From Ignelater luminosus (lineage: Eukaryota; Arthropoda; Insecta; Coleoptera; Elateridae): a DNA stretch of 64,000 nucleotides. The notes beneath the pieces were generated by a model. That model made no database searches, was not told the origin of the DNA, and saw only the letters and a list, made by a program, of their open reading frames with translations. Shown here piece after piece: positions 28,501-43,500 of the stretch (within the stretch, counting starts at the first letter, position 1; every line of letters begins with the position of its first letter). The stretch lies in NCBI GenBank assembly GCA_011009095.1, contig VTPC01007218.1, positions 18,397-82,396 of the forward strand, read 5' to 3'. The translations under genes were made by a program, and so were the position numbers.

Positions 28501-31500
28501 TAGAAACTCGTGTAAGTGCTCAATTTGCGCAAGTTGAATTTCCTACATCAGATCGCTTGAGTAGAAAACTCTAAGAAAACTTTATGTCAAGCAAGCCTTG
28601 TCAGCTTGAGTGGTATGTGTGAAGAATATTTCACGAGCCAATCAGGATTCTAAAACATATTTTTAGTTCGAGGAACTGAAATATCGTTATTCTCCACTGA
28701 TGAGTCCAAAACAAGTACAAAACAATCGCCTGGAGGACATTTGTTTAATTTGTTTCTTCTAATTTACGTATTTTTGTATTTGTGTACGAGATATAAAAGG
28801 TAGAAGATTTAAAAAACACTTGGTATATCTTTTGCAATCTTTGATGAAACACAGTTTACTGTACCGCAACTTTTGGTTATTGATGAATGACAAATGAGGT
28901 TTTAATCTTGACTGTTACTAGCTCAGGTGTGTCAATGGTCCATTGTTTAATTGTTAACTAAATGATTCACTTTTACAAAACAAGAATAATAATGAAATTA
29001 AAAATCATATAACAAAGAGTTTCTAATAGAAAAAGCTTAGCCTACTGTTGCTTAGAACTGACACTTTTCAGAAATTTCAGCTTCTGCTTCAGGTTCGGGT
29101 TAGCGCTTCAGAATAGACAGTTTTTCTGTTTTTCTTTTTTCTTAAATAGAAATAGTTGTACAAGTTAAAAGTGTTATATCAAAAGAAAAAAATTATCACT
29201 ACTTTTTCACAAAGATAAAATTACAAAATACTATACTTAAACTTGGCAGTAAATTATAAAAATTGACATTAAATGTTTAACAACCACTTATTAATTCTTG
29301 ATTTTTAATTCTTAACTATTACTTTTCTTAGTACCAACTCGGAACTAACTTTAGAACTAATTAGAATGTTGACTAATTTTCTATTTAAAGTAAGTCTTTT
29401 AATTTAATTGATAGAATGATGTTTAGAAATTCCACAATGCATTAATGCATTTGATCAAAAGCCTAATTCTTAAAAAAGATGATTTTCTTTGACGTCTTAG
29501 AATACAACGATTCTATTGTCTTATTAACACGTGCACATTTAGGACAAAGCTTTTATTAATTCCGCAGTTTTCTGTAATAACAACTATCTCTATGATTTGA
29601 CGTATAGGTTGTCTCTTCATCTCACTTGCAGTCTTATAATGATGTTCTAATATGAGACGTAAATTTTACAGTTGCACAACTTCTTTAAAAACATTATCAA
29701 GATTATTTGTTACTTCTTTGACTTATTACATTATTTAGAATAATTAATTAACATAAACATCAAATTACAAGAACTCGGAGGAATTAACGTAGAATTAAAT
29801 AAAGTTTTATCAGTTTAAATTAAACAACATGTTGTATATTGAAAAATAATTCTATGAGCGCTGACTATTGCATTTTACACCAACATGCAGTACCTGCCCT
29901 TGACATCATCGCTGACACATTTCTTGGTTAGTATCTTTGAGATGGAACAATGTTAAATTTTAAAAGTTCGTAGAAATAACTAGCAGTATGTAGTATGTTT
30001 TTTTTTGTACATTCAGATTTGATTCTACATAACATTCTTTTTAACTAGGGCTACTTTTCCATGACAAAACTAAACTAACATCCACTAGAATACAAAAATA
30101 AATTCTAAACTAGGATTAGTTATAGTAAGAACTTTTTAATATGATAATTTCCTAGCTTTTGTTGAATCCATGTAGGGTTCCAAAACTTGTAGACCAAATG
30201 GAAAAAATTACTTTTTGTTGTTTTTTTTTTCCTGTTTTTGTTTTTGGAATTTCATGTTTAAATAATTAATTGTATGCTGGAAACATTTTAAACTTGGGGA
30301 GGAAACGATCGTGCTTTTTAAGAAAATAATTTTTATTAAAATAAAAAAAAATTTTAACAAAGGCTACAAATCTTGAAACTTCTACATGGACAAAACTTTT
30401 TTGTATTATGTTTGTAAACAGTTGTTAAGGAAATAAGTAACTCACTTAGACATTTTAATAAATCTTTTTTTCGGAAATTTCAAACTTGATGTGATAAGAG
30501 TAAACTTGAATTCTAGAATAAGATCAAGTTGGGAAACATACAGTAATAGACAAAATCCTCTTACAAATAAAATTCTTTATTCTAATTAAGATTTTGACAA
30601 CTTTTAATATTTTCTGAATTTTACTTTATTTTGCCAATGACCCAAAACCTATAGCAGTATAAGCAAAGACTGCAAGAAAAATAATATATCTTCATGTTCT
30701 TGAAAATAATGAAGAGAATAACCATTACAATCCTCTTCGATTTAATTGTTTCTATTTCTATGGTAATCTTTTCCGTGTTTCTCTTGTTTGGTATTTCCGT
30801 TTCATTGTTTTTTCAAGTATTTTAAAACTATAAGTCGGAATAGCAACCACTTTCGTGCCAGCAACTAATCTAAACTTGTCTTTTTTATTATTTTCGGTTT
30901 CTTTAATATTAAGATATAGAGAAAAGGAAATTTTTTATTGCCTTTGGATATTACTGACGTAAGGAAAGTTTGTTTACCTTTATCTACCAAATCCTACACT
31001 TTGCACTATATCTCGGTTATGTTCGATATATAGCAATGATGTTTGCACCGTACTGCCTAATCTTTGAAAAACAGTTTATTGATAGAAACAGAATTTGCCA
31101 ATTTTCGTTTCTGTGATACGAATCAAAATTACTTATTTTCTCTAAAGTACTGTCCCTCTTTTTGTATTAAAAAATAAAAACGGTTACAATGGATCTATGA
31201 TAGCACTTTCGAGAAAATGAGTCAGATTAAAATAATAAAATAGGATTGGTCTGGATAGAGCAGCGGTTAGGACGAGATCGGACTGGAGTGAGCTCGCGCC
31301 TAGAGTTGGAAAAACGTTTTTCAAGTCTGGAATCGAATTCGCAGGGCCATATTATGACAACCTTAGTAGATAAAAATTACAGCGCAGCGCCGTGCAATTT
31401 CATTGCTTCTGTTCAATGATATGCTCAAGTAGTAAGTAAAGCCAGCCACACCATTCAAAAAATATTTTCGTACGCTAATTTATTAGAAACTTGTAAAATA

Positions 31501-34500
31501 TGAACAGCATTATAATGAACCCATCACAAACTCTTGAATATACTACAATATACTGACCAAGAATTTCTATTATCGGAGATAAATTAAAATATTGTTGAAG
31601 AAAGACAATCTTTCTTATTTAAATTTCTCTTCGTGCTACTTGTCCTTATTTGCTTTATTTCTTTTATAATTCTAGTTAAGAACAATGTTAAAGATATGCA
31701 TGTTAGGTAATTAAGCACCATACCAGATTCGTACTAAAATCTAATTCTAATATATGCTGAGTGTATTGCTGACACTTACCATTTTCATTTATATGAAATG
31801 AATATAGTTCAAATAGTAAACGTTAAGGTTAGGTAACGATTGTAACGTAAAAGCATTACAACTATTACAATTTAATTATAAAGAAAACACATACAGTTCA
31901 ATGAATAAAATATGTTGAATGCAACAGTACGGAAATAACAATAACAGAAGATAGCACTAAAACTTGAGTTTTCTGCAAGAATTACATCCATAACTACTTA
32001 CAAGATATCGATTTGAAATTACAATATAACTTTATAGATTACTTTTATTTTAACACTATCATACTTGGTTTTATAAGTACTTTTATTCAAATCAAATTAT
32101 AGAATAATGTATTTTTTATACGTACTATGAAACGCAATTTAACTTTCAGCATACGCTTTACTATTTGTTAAAACTTGACAGGTTAACATTCGTATATAAA
32201 CATAAATAATTAATAGTCTCTTAATTTGAATTAATTTACAGACCAAATCGAGTAAAATGTTATAATACTTTAAGCGACTAGTTGATATGATAATAACTTA
32301 ACATCTAAAAGACACTTATCTACGCTCATTTAACATTTAATGATGCATATAGGCAATTGGTAATTAATGTATTACAAGAGCTTAACTGTATTAATTATAA
32401 TATACTAATAAATTGATAGTTAAACTGTACTAATGATTTAAATATTATACATTTTTGTAATAAGACATGTTTTACTTTTTAAAGAACAATAAGCAATTTG
32501 AAATTATTTATCGATACAAGTTATTGCAACACACTCGCCAATCTCAATCATATTAATGTTAAATAACGCTATTATATTGTAAAAAAAGTGCAAATGGGTG
32601 CGTTAAGATTCTTTCGAAAAATACAATCGCTTAGTTACAACATTTGAACGGATTACATCTCGTTTAATAATGTAAAAATAAATGCGAACCCAAAATGCCA
32701 TCGTAAATTATGATTCTCGTCGTAAAAAATTACTATGTTCTAAGTGTTCAAGGTTCCTCTTCCATTTTGATTATGTTTATTTAATGTTAAAATGTAAGAT
32801 TTGCTAATTTCAAAAGTTCGAATCTATTCGCTGGAAGCCAAAAAAATGTAAATAATAACTCTATGTATGTAAATTGTTATTTAAACAATCTCTTATAAGC
32901 TATTTGTTCAAATAAATTATAAACTAATGATTGTCTTTATGCGTAATTTAAACTATAAATAAAAAGGAATAAAAACAAGTTGTATGTCTATTTATAAGAT
33001 TCTAATCATCATACTTTTGACTTGAATAAAAAATGAATACTCTCACAACAACGTTTTTTCTATAATTATTATTGTAAAAGGATTTGCTTCTGCAAAATAA
33101 AGGTTAGTTTATGTCTAACATAATCAATCGATACGAATTAAAACATGAAGACGCTGGAATATTCTGCTTTCCTCTGTCAATAAGCGAGAAGTCGGTAAGA
33201 ACTTTACCCTTAGCAGCTGCTGTAATGTACAGATGTTGATAGTTACAGAAACATTTTTTTCTAATTTAAATTTAAAAGATAACAAGTTTTTCTTCTGAAG
33301 TAGGTAGATTCACTTTCTTTGATATTTTGAATATGTCAAGATTTTTGACTATGAAATATCTGATTTATCTGAATACATTCTTGCTGCTACATTAAATGGA
33401 ACCCATCCATAAGAACTAAACGGTAGGATATGAATAACAATATAATGTTATTTGCAGCTTCATTTCTAAGCATGTAAACATTCATTTATGATTGGTATAC
33501 ACGGATTGTCTTCAAACGAATCATGATTCAATAGTTGGCACGAACGAAAGCAGCTTCAGTTTCATTTAATTACAAATAAGTCAAGTTAATCAAATAAAGT
33601 CAAGAACAAAACTCAACTTAAATTTACTTCTCGCTTTCTATTAAAACCTGAAATTCGTAATTCATAAAATTCATGTTTGTTGGTTGTTCTTTATAAATTA
33701 CTACATGGATACTATAATTTTTCAGATTTTCTTAATTTGTTATCCTAATTTATTTAAGAACTAAACAAATATAATAATTTACAATTGTTTCCCTTACAAT
33801 TTTGCTATAAAACAATTAGGAAAGCAAATTTTGCTACCTTTTACTTCCCATGTAAAACCCCCATAATATGTATATCTCCAAACATTTCTCCTGCGCTCGA
33901 CACAGAACAATAAAAATTCAATAAATTATCTGGGAAATCCATTTTCATTATAGTACTTCAAGGTCTTAACAAGTAAAATGATCAACTTTTACTTTATCAG
34001 CGATTCTAGACTTTTTAACATTAATCTTAACTTTTACATCATTGCGAATGCGAGATGCATTTTTTCGTTTAATACACCTGACGACCTACAAACGTTTAGT
34101 CATAATATTCCTTAATTTTTATGCTACTGCATTTATAACTGTATGCATCCATGAAGGTGTCATAATTCACACGGCTGGCGTCTCATACATAGCGGCAACT
34201 ACAGCAGCAAAGATCCAAGGCTATTGGATTGCGAGATGTGGCACAGTTTTACTGGAGTAGGTGGCCGAATTCGACTCCGGGCCTCCGGGCACCGTGGCCA
34301 GCGATCCGGTCACTCACTCTGCACCAATTTGCAGCTTAGCCAGACAAGCAGGCACCGTCCGAATTCAGACTTAATTATCACCTTTCTCGCTAACTTATTT
34401 GAACGAATCAAAGTGCATGTGGCTTTGGGGAATGTTTGTTTTTTTTCATTCTTAAGTTAATAATGAATAGAAACGCACAATAATATTTACAATGCGTACT

Positions 34501-37500
34501 CGTTTAATGGTTCAATGTATCATTTGTCAAGATAGAATCGACCATAATGTTAAACGTATAATAAAATAAATCAGTCGGCAAATAATTAGGAGTAAAAATT
34601 AAGACAAGTTCTAAGCATAATGCATCCAACTTACGTAGGCCTATTCAATAACAAACTACTATGAAATTTTAACGGAATATTACTTGCCTATCCCTACTGT
34701 TATCGAATGTGATTTATTAATGTAATTATAGAAAGTATCGGTGCAACTTTAACCAATAAAGTTCCTTGTAGTATGGTTACTTACGCTGCACAGTTGTAAT
34801 GTTTGACATTTAAATTACTCAATTCATCAATAAAATCAGTACTTGTATCTTTAAACTAATATTAACTTACTCTTACAAACTTAATTAGGAATATAAGCGA
34901 AGTACTAAATAAATTTTAAAGCTACATTGATATATCATTTGTTTACTTTGATGTTATCAAATTACCTACATCTCTTTTAAGAATCGAACGATTAGTGTTT
35001 TAACAACGTCGATAGAAAATAATTCAGTAGCTATTTTATAGAATTAAAAGATTTATTGAAAGTATGTTTTAAATGCATTAAAAGCAAACCAAAAATGGAA
35101 GTGATAGATTTCGGCTAGAAGCGAATTCCTTAGTTATTACACGAAATTTTAATCCGTATTTCCTCTATCTTTTTATAATTAGATTTATATTAATAGTTGG
35201 GTTCGTAAATATCGCTATAAAATTCAAGGTAATACTTTTTAGGTCAAAAAGAACAGCTTTTAAAGTACAACTAATTTAGTTTTTTGAGAAAATTAGAATT
35301 TCTCCCTATTTAATAGGAAAATATTTTACTAGTTAGCAGCAACATGAGAAAGATGCAAGAAACTAACATCTCTATGGCTGTATAACATACCCATTGAACC
35401 AGTTTAAGGCATACTGTACCAGAGTTTTTGCAGTTAAAAGGGACCACATTACGGAAATCATAATTGAAGAGCTTTAGTAAAACACTTAAGTGGCATAATC
35501 TGTTAAAATAACTCAAGATTGTTTGAAGTACTGTAAATTTTAGTTTAGAGTGACAAGAATATCAAAGTGGTATATCTGTTCGTGTTCCAGTGTAATAACC
35601 AAATAAAAAATGTATTTATACGGAGAAGACAGTGAAACTTTGGGTTTCATTATCTCGAAATGTTTATAACTCTTAAGTTGTTTTGCTTCTAACCTTTCAA
35701 CTTATTTTTTTGCATATTTATGTAGGTCATGGAAATACAACACAAAGATGCCAGTCAATATCTAAAACTCCGCTAATTTGTTCCATTATTCTGAAATTTA
35801 CTATGTATTACAATTTCTAGGTTTACCATATTATTTTCTTGCAAAGTTTCCAAGTCTGTATTACTTTGTTGACGCAAACGCGAAATAGGTAAACGATATG
35901 CTGATTGTTACATGTTACAAAAATCTTTGCTACATTAAAATTAAGAACGTAGTTTCTAAATATTAGGTACTGTCCGTACCTGCCCATACGGACGTATGGT
36001 AAACCTAACACTTTGAAATCAAACTACTCATTGTAAAGGCGGTATCTTTGTTTTTACTCTATCAATCATCATGATACATTTCACTAGATAATCTTTGTTT
36101 AAAATACAGTGTGTTCCATTAACGTTCTGTGGGGGGAAGGCTTTTTATACAATGCATTCTCTGCTTCATTTAGACATCTGTAGCTCCTCCATGAGGTGAC
36201 ATGCAGTACCGCCTTTTGGAGAAGGCATTGGTGTGGCGATCTGAGATGTCCACCAAGCAACTTTTTCTTTGGCAAGAGCTCGGATTTTCTCCTCCATGAA
36301 ATTTGTTGAACTTTACCCTCCATAGTTTTTATTTGGTATTTTGTTTCGCTTGAAAGATTGTAGCTGAACTTAGTGTTACATGTGTTGCAAAAAAGATTTT
36401 TAAATTTCAGTTAAATATTTAGAATCCGCAGATTCTAGGAATTCAGTGCATTTTTTACAGAGAAGTTAAGAGCACTGAAGTCGAGCACTCTGTTACGATA
36501 CCCCAGCTGTATTACTCTCTAATTTCTAGCTTCTTTCGGCAAGGCAATCGCTTTTCGCTTGTAGAATTGTAACAAATTTGTAATGTTGCTAATATTTATA
36601 CTGCAAGCAATGAACCATGGATTTTGTCCCTCGACATTCAACATAATTATTAGTTATTGTAGATTCTTTTACTACTGCTACCTTTTCAATAATATGATTC
36701 CTAGTGGAAGTTTATTAAACGTCTACCTTGATAAACTATATCGACGCTTTTTTTGAGCACATTATTTCTCTTTTTTGTTAGAGTTCTGTGCGATTGATTT
36801 CTAATGACCGTTTTTTGATAGGAAAGAAACTAAACTAGAGTTAGTGGTATAGATTAAGTCAGTATAATTCCAGTGTTTACAATTCTTAGAATCTTTTCTC
36901 TGGGAAAGATTTATCTTTGAACAGATTATAGAAAGATGGATTTGCAAGACTTGCTGCCAATAAGTATAAAACTAATTAAATGAATTAGCCTCATTTTGCC
37001 TATTACATGCATTAAAAGAAAATTGAAAAATAAAATTGTCAAAAAGGCAGAGTTAAGATGGAAATTAATAGAAATGGTTTATTGTAAATTGAAGATTATG
37101 AAATTGGTTGTTTCAGGTAATAGATAAGAAACGACTTGAGATAAACAAAAGCCGTCAATATTATTAGAAACAAAGTTTTTTCAAAAGTATTGCAAAGATG
37201 TGCCAAGCTCAAGACAACAAGATAATAACAAGGGAAAATCATGGAATTGTTGTTGTTTTCTGTAGAGCAAGCTTATATATTTTACCTAATTCTCGAAATT
37301 TGCAACCACACCTACGGCAAATTTGTATGTTTCATGATTTTTTATTTTGTTTCTTATCTAAGATAGTTTTCAAACTTTTAAGAAAGCAATTAATAAACTA
37401 ATTTTAAGATATATTGTTATTAACACTATTGCGAATCCTCTTTAATACCTAAAAACAGTGTTGCATAAATATTTGGTAGATGGGTCTCTTATTTAATTTC

Positions 37501-40500
37501 TTACATACAATTAATATCATCGTAACAGTTTCGAAGCCCTTGACATTTATTAAAGTAGTAGTCAATGCTATCTGTAAAATAAACTTTGTTACTGCGTATT
37601 CAGATGGTGCTCTACATTACCAAAAAGTTTTTCTAACATACTTGTTTACAAAGAAAATATAAATTAGAAAGGTAAAGCTTTTCGTACATAAAACATATAC
37701 AACTACTTTAAATTCTAAAAAAGATTTTACTAATTGGACTATGACTATGCCAATAAGATAATATAATAGTTAAAAAAAGAAAAGTTGAGCCTTTTGAAGT
37801 ACGCATGACTAATTGTTGGTTTTACATACAAGCATATTGCATAATCATGTTAGCATATACAAGTTCTCTCGATAAATAAGAATGATATTTGACCGAATTC
37901 ACAAAAGTTGAAGGCCATATAAACTAATACTCAAACCTGTGCTTTGCACTGACAAACATAAATTGCACTTGGCTGTCAGCTATAGGTTAACTAATATAGA
38001 CCCCATAGCTAGTTTCATCATACTGCTCCACCGGATGTGACGAAAATTTGGATAAATTAATTGAAGAGCATACGTGAAAAATAATTTATGAATTTATTTA
38101 GTAAAAAATATATATTACAAAATGTTAATTACGAAGATGTTATTACAATCTAGAATAATAAATATTAATCTTTCGTAATCGAAACGAGCATAAAATAAAA
38201 GGAATATGCAAATATGTATGTATCTGTACAAGCCTGTTATAATAAATATTCCATTATAGTTCATGCACTGGCTTTGTATGTAGTATCTGGTTTTAGTCGC
38301 ACCTAAATCTATGAAATTTTATTATTATTCATTCTTTAAGCAAGAACATTACGAGTTTCTCACATTCAAGGCAAATAAATGCTTCGCCTCTATCAAACTC
38401 ATAGCGTTTGATTATATGTCTTTTAACACCTTTACCCATTGAAATGATCCCCTTGATTTATTTTAATCATTCTTGATTATAGTTGAATATTATGCAGTTT
38501 TACATTACTTTCTAAAATTATAGGTAAATGTATTAACAGCTATAAATTAAACGATTCTTGAGATATTCTACAACATTAATGCTACTTCCATATAAGGATT
38601 TTACAACTATTAACTAAAACTTCAACACTTTATATGTTTATTTAAGTAATACATTCAGCTGAAGTGTTGCACTTAATGTTATCGTATTCTATTAATCCAG
38701 GTGTGACTACTTTATTTATAATTTGTATTTCTATAGACTTGTACTTAACACTAACTTTATACGCTATGCCTATTGAATATTGTATGGAAAACAGTTGATA
38801 AATATCGGTAAAAGTATTATTACCCTTAATTAATTCTAAATCTCTTTGACCTACAATATTTTGTTTAAAGAATAAGATCATATTTGGTCACGAAAACATT
38901 CTTCTGTTTATGTCATCGCTAACATGATGTTGACCCCTTCGCACTTCTTCCAAACTCTAGGAATAAATGGTGTAGTTAAATATTTATTACCAACTACACA
39001 CAGCGAAACAATATATGCTTTATTCCTCTTCAATCCAGTCTCAAACTAATATACCTACTAAATAATATTCGTCAGTCTTCTCTGGCTAGTCTAGCTTTAT
39101 TCTAAAAGTAGTCTGTGTTTTATCATCTCTTCCTTTTCATTGTAAAATGTAGATATCATCATTATAGTGGTACATAAAATTTACAAAGAGAGAAACAGTT
39201 GAACACCGCTACGCCACACTTTGGCACATAAACTCATTAAATTCAGAAAGTGATGAATATAATATTTTTTTGATCCTCAACGGCATACTGCTGTGTATGC
39301 GTTATATTGTTACTATAGTTTCTGTTATGTGGAACAATAAATAATTTATTCCTTTCTGCTAATATGCTACCTAATTCTTAAAAAATTACATCTTTTAAAT
39401 TAACTGATTGTTAATTAACTTCTTAAACAGAAAATTACTAAGAAAACATTAAAGAAAAGAAAACTAATTTATGAATACTAAAACTAATTTAAGTACACAT
39501 AAAAATACTTTAGTTGCACATTAAACATATAAAACATAAAATACACTTTTTTATAGGAAGATTTTCTTTTTCAGTGCTTGGGACACGTCAGTGGATGTCA
39601 CATTAATCCTGCTGTAACGCTAGGCCTTTTCGTCACGGGAGATGTCAAATTACTTAAAGCCTTATTTTTTGTTGCTATTCAGTGCATAGGAGCCGCTGCA
39701 GGAGCTGCTTTGCTTAGGGTAAGTTGAAAAACAAAAGTAAACAAATGAATTTAAATATCGTAAAAGTTCTTTTGTTATAAAGTTGTTATATTATTATTGG
39801 ACATAATTTGCTCTAAATTAAATTTTCTATGATTAGTTTACCCATATTTATAAAGAATATCTAACTAGATTAACGCTATTATCATATTAAACTCAACTTG
39901 CAAAGTAGCCTAGATTAGCGCATCGTTGCAAATTATATTATTATTACAACAGATGTGGTGTTACACAGTAATTTCATAGGAAAATAATGCTAACGACAGA
40001 AGCCTTTACGGAAACAAAAAAACAAGTGTTAACAACAAAGTCTATTATAGGTATTAATTTCAACTTAAATCATGACACACTTTGATGTAGTATAACACTA
40101 AATATACCGGGAAATAGGAATAAAATAATGAATGATATGTAATAACGAACTCCAAAGACTCTATCTTTGCAAGAACGTCAATTTTTTTCAAATTCCTCGT
40201 TACCATTACTTATTTCGTTAGAGCCAAGTGGCAGATGAGTTCAAAAGTTCGCTCTATGTAGTGTTTTCTGTAGAAGCACTAAGCACTTGGAAACGGTAAG
40301 AGCTACAGAAACGGTTAATGGGATAAAAGTTGACTATTTATAGGATCTTTTTGTTGGCGTTTGCAAAATTTAGCTATCTTGGATAGTTTCTGAGATATTA
40401 AAAAAAACGTTGATTTCTCGACGTTTGTTTTTATTTCTTTTTTCATTTATTTAAAGAGTCATCGGAAAACTAAAACCACTTTTTCAGTGCCACTTTTTGT

Positions 40501-43500
40501 GCTCTATTAAAATACGTTAGCAAAATTTCTATACAACATTTCGGTTTCGAGTAACCATCATCAACCTCATTTTTTTAAATAGGTGAAAAAACAATTGAAA
40601 ATTGTTTTGGATAGCTTCTGTTGTCACGATTGTAATGATGTAACATGATAGAGTTATTTTGAGTTTTATGCTATAAATTAATGTTTTTGTATGAAAGGAC
40701 TTGATATCTGTTAAACAATATCAGGCTGTGAAAACCGCAATATTCTTTTTTTTGGGAAATAAAATTCTTTCGTGCATCTCCTTATTTGTAAGTTGTGATA
40801 ATTAATCATGCAGTGTGAGCCAAAATGAAATTCTCATGTTTTATTCAATTTTTTTTTTCTTAAATACATATGTTACAAGCTATTATTAAAGCAGCTTTTG
40901 CAGTAAATAATTTTATAATAACGAATTAATAATTACAAATTAAAGACTTACTGTAACATATGTTCGAATAAATGTCCATTATTTTCTAAACACAAATAAG
41001 CTCGTGTTACTGTCGAATATAGGACACGCGTTAACATTTCTGGAGTAATTATGTTGGCGCTGCTGTGACTAATTGTAATAATTGCTGTTTATCTTCAAAA
41101 TTGGGTTTAAGCACCTGATTCTTGATATAAACCCAGAGGAAAAAAATCCAATGATGTAAGATCAGGTGATCGTGCAGGCCAGACCACCAAACGTCAAAAT
41201 TGTAGAAACATCAACATTTTCAATGATTACTAGATACAAAAACTGATATGTAGCTTATAACAAAAAAAAAGAAAAATCTTGCAGTTTTCACAGCCTGCTT
41301 TTGTTTAATGGAAATCAAGTCCTTACTCGAAACCGAAACGTTGTACAGAAATTTTGTTGGGGTATTTTAATACAGCACAAAAAGTGGCACTTGGAAGATG
41401 GTTTTAGTTTTCCGATATCTCTTCAAAAATACGAAAAAAGAAATAAAAACGAAAATCAAGAAATCAACTTTTTTTAAAATATCTCGGAAACTATCCAAAA
41501 TATCTAAATTTCGCAAACACCAACAAAAAGGTCCTACAAATAGTCAACTTTCATCCCATTAACCGATTCTGTAGCTCTTACCGTTTACAAGATCCCCATG
41601 CTGTGCATCGTTATCTTGAACACGCTATATATGCTAAACAGAAAATTATAAATTAAAATTACTTTGAACAAGAAAATTAAATTAGTTTAAAATAACAAAA
41701 TCAAATGAGTATTAGAGCAATTCTTTGATAAAAAGTTACTTTAAATGTTACATTTGCTAATGTTATTAAAAATCTCGATCGATGGTGGTTGACCACTTGT
41801 TTCCTATGTGTGCCTTCCCGGAAGCAATTAAGGAAATTAAAGAAAGAGTCGAGTAGCGCTCAAATATGTTTTAATTTCATCTTTGCATTATTCTTTTTAA
41901 TGAGTCTTTGATAGAAATCACATTATTTGCTATTCAAGAAAACCAGAATTCACTTTAATCATTTCTCATTCTTGTATTAACTCAAAATCGATAAATCTAA
42001 ATAGTATTAAATCATCCATAAAATCACGTACCTAGTACCCAGAAAATATCATCTTTGTGGATATTTCTGTATTGGTATATAAACAAATATTACTTTAACT
42101 ACAACTATAAAGGCTGTTTTTAGTCAATTGTATACTACTAGGCATATGACATTATAATTATTTATCGCTAAAACAACCACGTAAACTTGGGCGTACCATA
42201 CCTAACCTTTAAATTTTTAAGCATTTTACAGTTTTTTTATTATCAAGATCTACTGTATTTTTAAATTTATCTGTCGGTAGTACAATGAGTCTGTGTAACT
42301 ATTGATAAATAATCAAACGAGAAAGGTCACATTATAATAATGTAAAACAACCTATCAGTTATTACATCAACCACCATCAACGCATAATACCTGAAAGATT
42401 AGCTTGCAATAAATTTGTTATAAATAAATCCAAGAAAGTGGCAATTTTTATTCTCCATGGTAAGAAATGTTCCGTTTTACTTACAAAAGAATTTTATTTT
42501 TTTACATTATTAGAGCGTACCTTTTCTACATCTAATGAAATTGTTTCACTTTTTACTAGTTTCCCTTGTACTTTCAACAAAACATAAATAAAATTAATCT
42601 TGGACTACAAGTGGATGGCGCCTTGTAAAGAGGTTTTCTAATAAACAGTGAAAGGAACTTTTGCTTCATACTTTCTTTAGCGAAATACAATTTTGTGTCA
42701 TTTTCATCTCAGCAACTTGTTTTGTTTTGTTTTTAACCGTAATAAATTTAAGATCGTTTAAACTACTATAACTACAACTATTTAGAGCATGAAACACCTT
42801 AGAAATAATTGAATGGTTTGAAAGCAAGATTAATTAAATCTTTTTATAACAAGTTAATTGATGATACTGTAACACTTACAATTTTGAAAGCTTTTAAATT
42901 ATTGTAAAGTTATTTTCAGAATATTTTCATTGATCTACATTTCACTAATATTAGTTGAGAGGCATTTTCTTGTTTTTTATGTTACGTCTAAAATTGTTAA
43001 AAGTGAATCCAATAAGCGTTATAAATTAAAAGGCGTCTATTAGCGCGCTATTCGCGCACATAATACACATGCATATTTATACATATGTATAGTGAAATCT
43101 CTGGCGATCTAGACATTGAACTTGATGGTCACTAGCGTGGAACAACCGTGGCCACTACAGACACGCGCCACTGACCCCAGTCACGTGCTGTCCCTGGTTT
43201 TATTACTTTAAACACGGAAAACGTGTAGCTATATTCTGCAATTGTTAATTTGATGAATTATTTGTTTATGTTGTGGTTTTTAGGTGACTTTCAATGAGAA
43301 ATTTGCAATTCGAGTAGTAGAAGTAAGACAATTACTATTATTAGAGTTGGCTTTGGTGGTTTTGTTTTTATATTTATAACAGCTTTCAAAAAGGAATATG
43401 AAGCGTGAAATTTGGAGAATTTTAACGCTACCTGACTTCACGTACTCCTTGTGCTTATCACAGTAAGGAATTTATTAATATTTTATTTTTTTCAAATATC

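Larger units (their letters stand above)
8906..39574 (+). other. Aquaporin intron 2 (30.7 kb)
   Basis: Very large intron with no supported host exon. It carries most of the mobile elements of the window (listed separately: 9792-10377, 11235-11817, 15678-16672, 17636-17865, 18083-18832, 19118-19604, probable SINEs at 23.4, 31.2 and 34.2 kb, and a remnant at 36.1 kb). Long stretches at about 12-15.6, 20.1-23.3, 25.3-31.2 and 36.4-39.5 kb show only AT-rich sequence in which I recognise nothing. Enhancers or alternative first exons could be hidden here. Confidence 0.75.

Noticed and set aside
28420-28640. Possible MITE (repeated AAGTAGAAA / GAGTAGAAAACT motifs)
   Set aside because: Similar short blocks occur but no consistent inverted ends or target duplication could be found.
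36099-36323. 74-codon - strand frame starting at an ATG
   Set aside because: The neighbouring frame on the same strand reads more like a protein and stops at a sensible place beside the TIR, so this frame is a shadow.
43020-43200. GC-richer patch with CACGTG and palindromic GCGCGC-type motifs as an alternative promoter
   Set aside because: Only base composition and an E-box support it. No start site, exon or splice donor could be argued.
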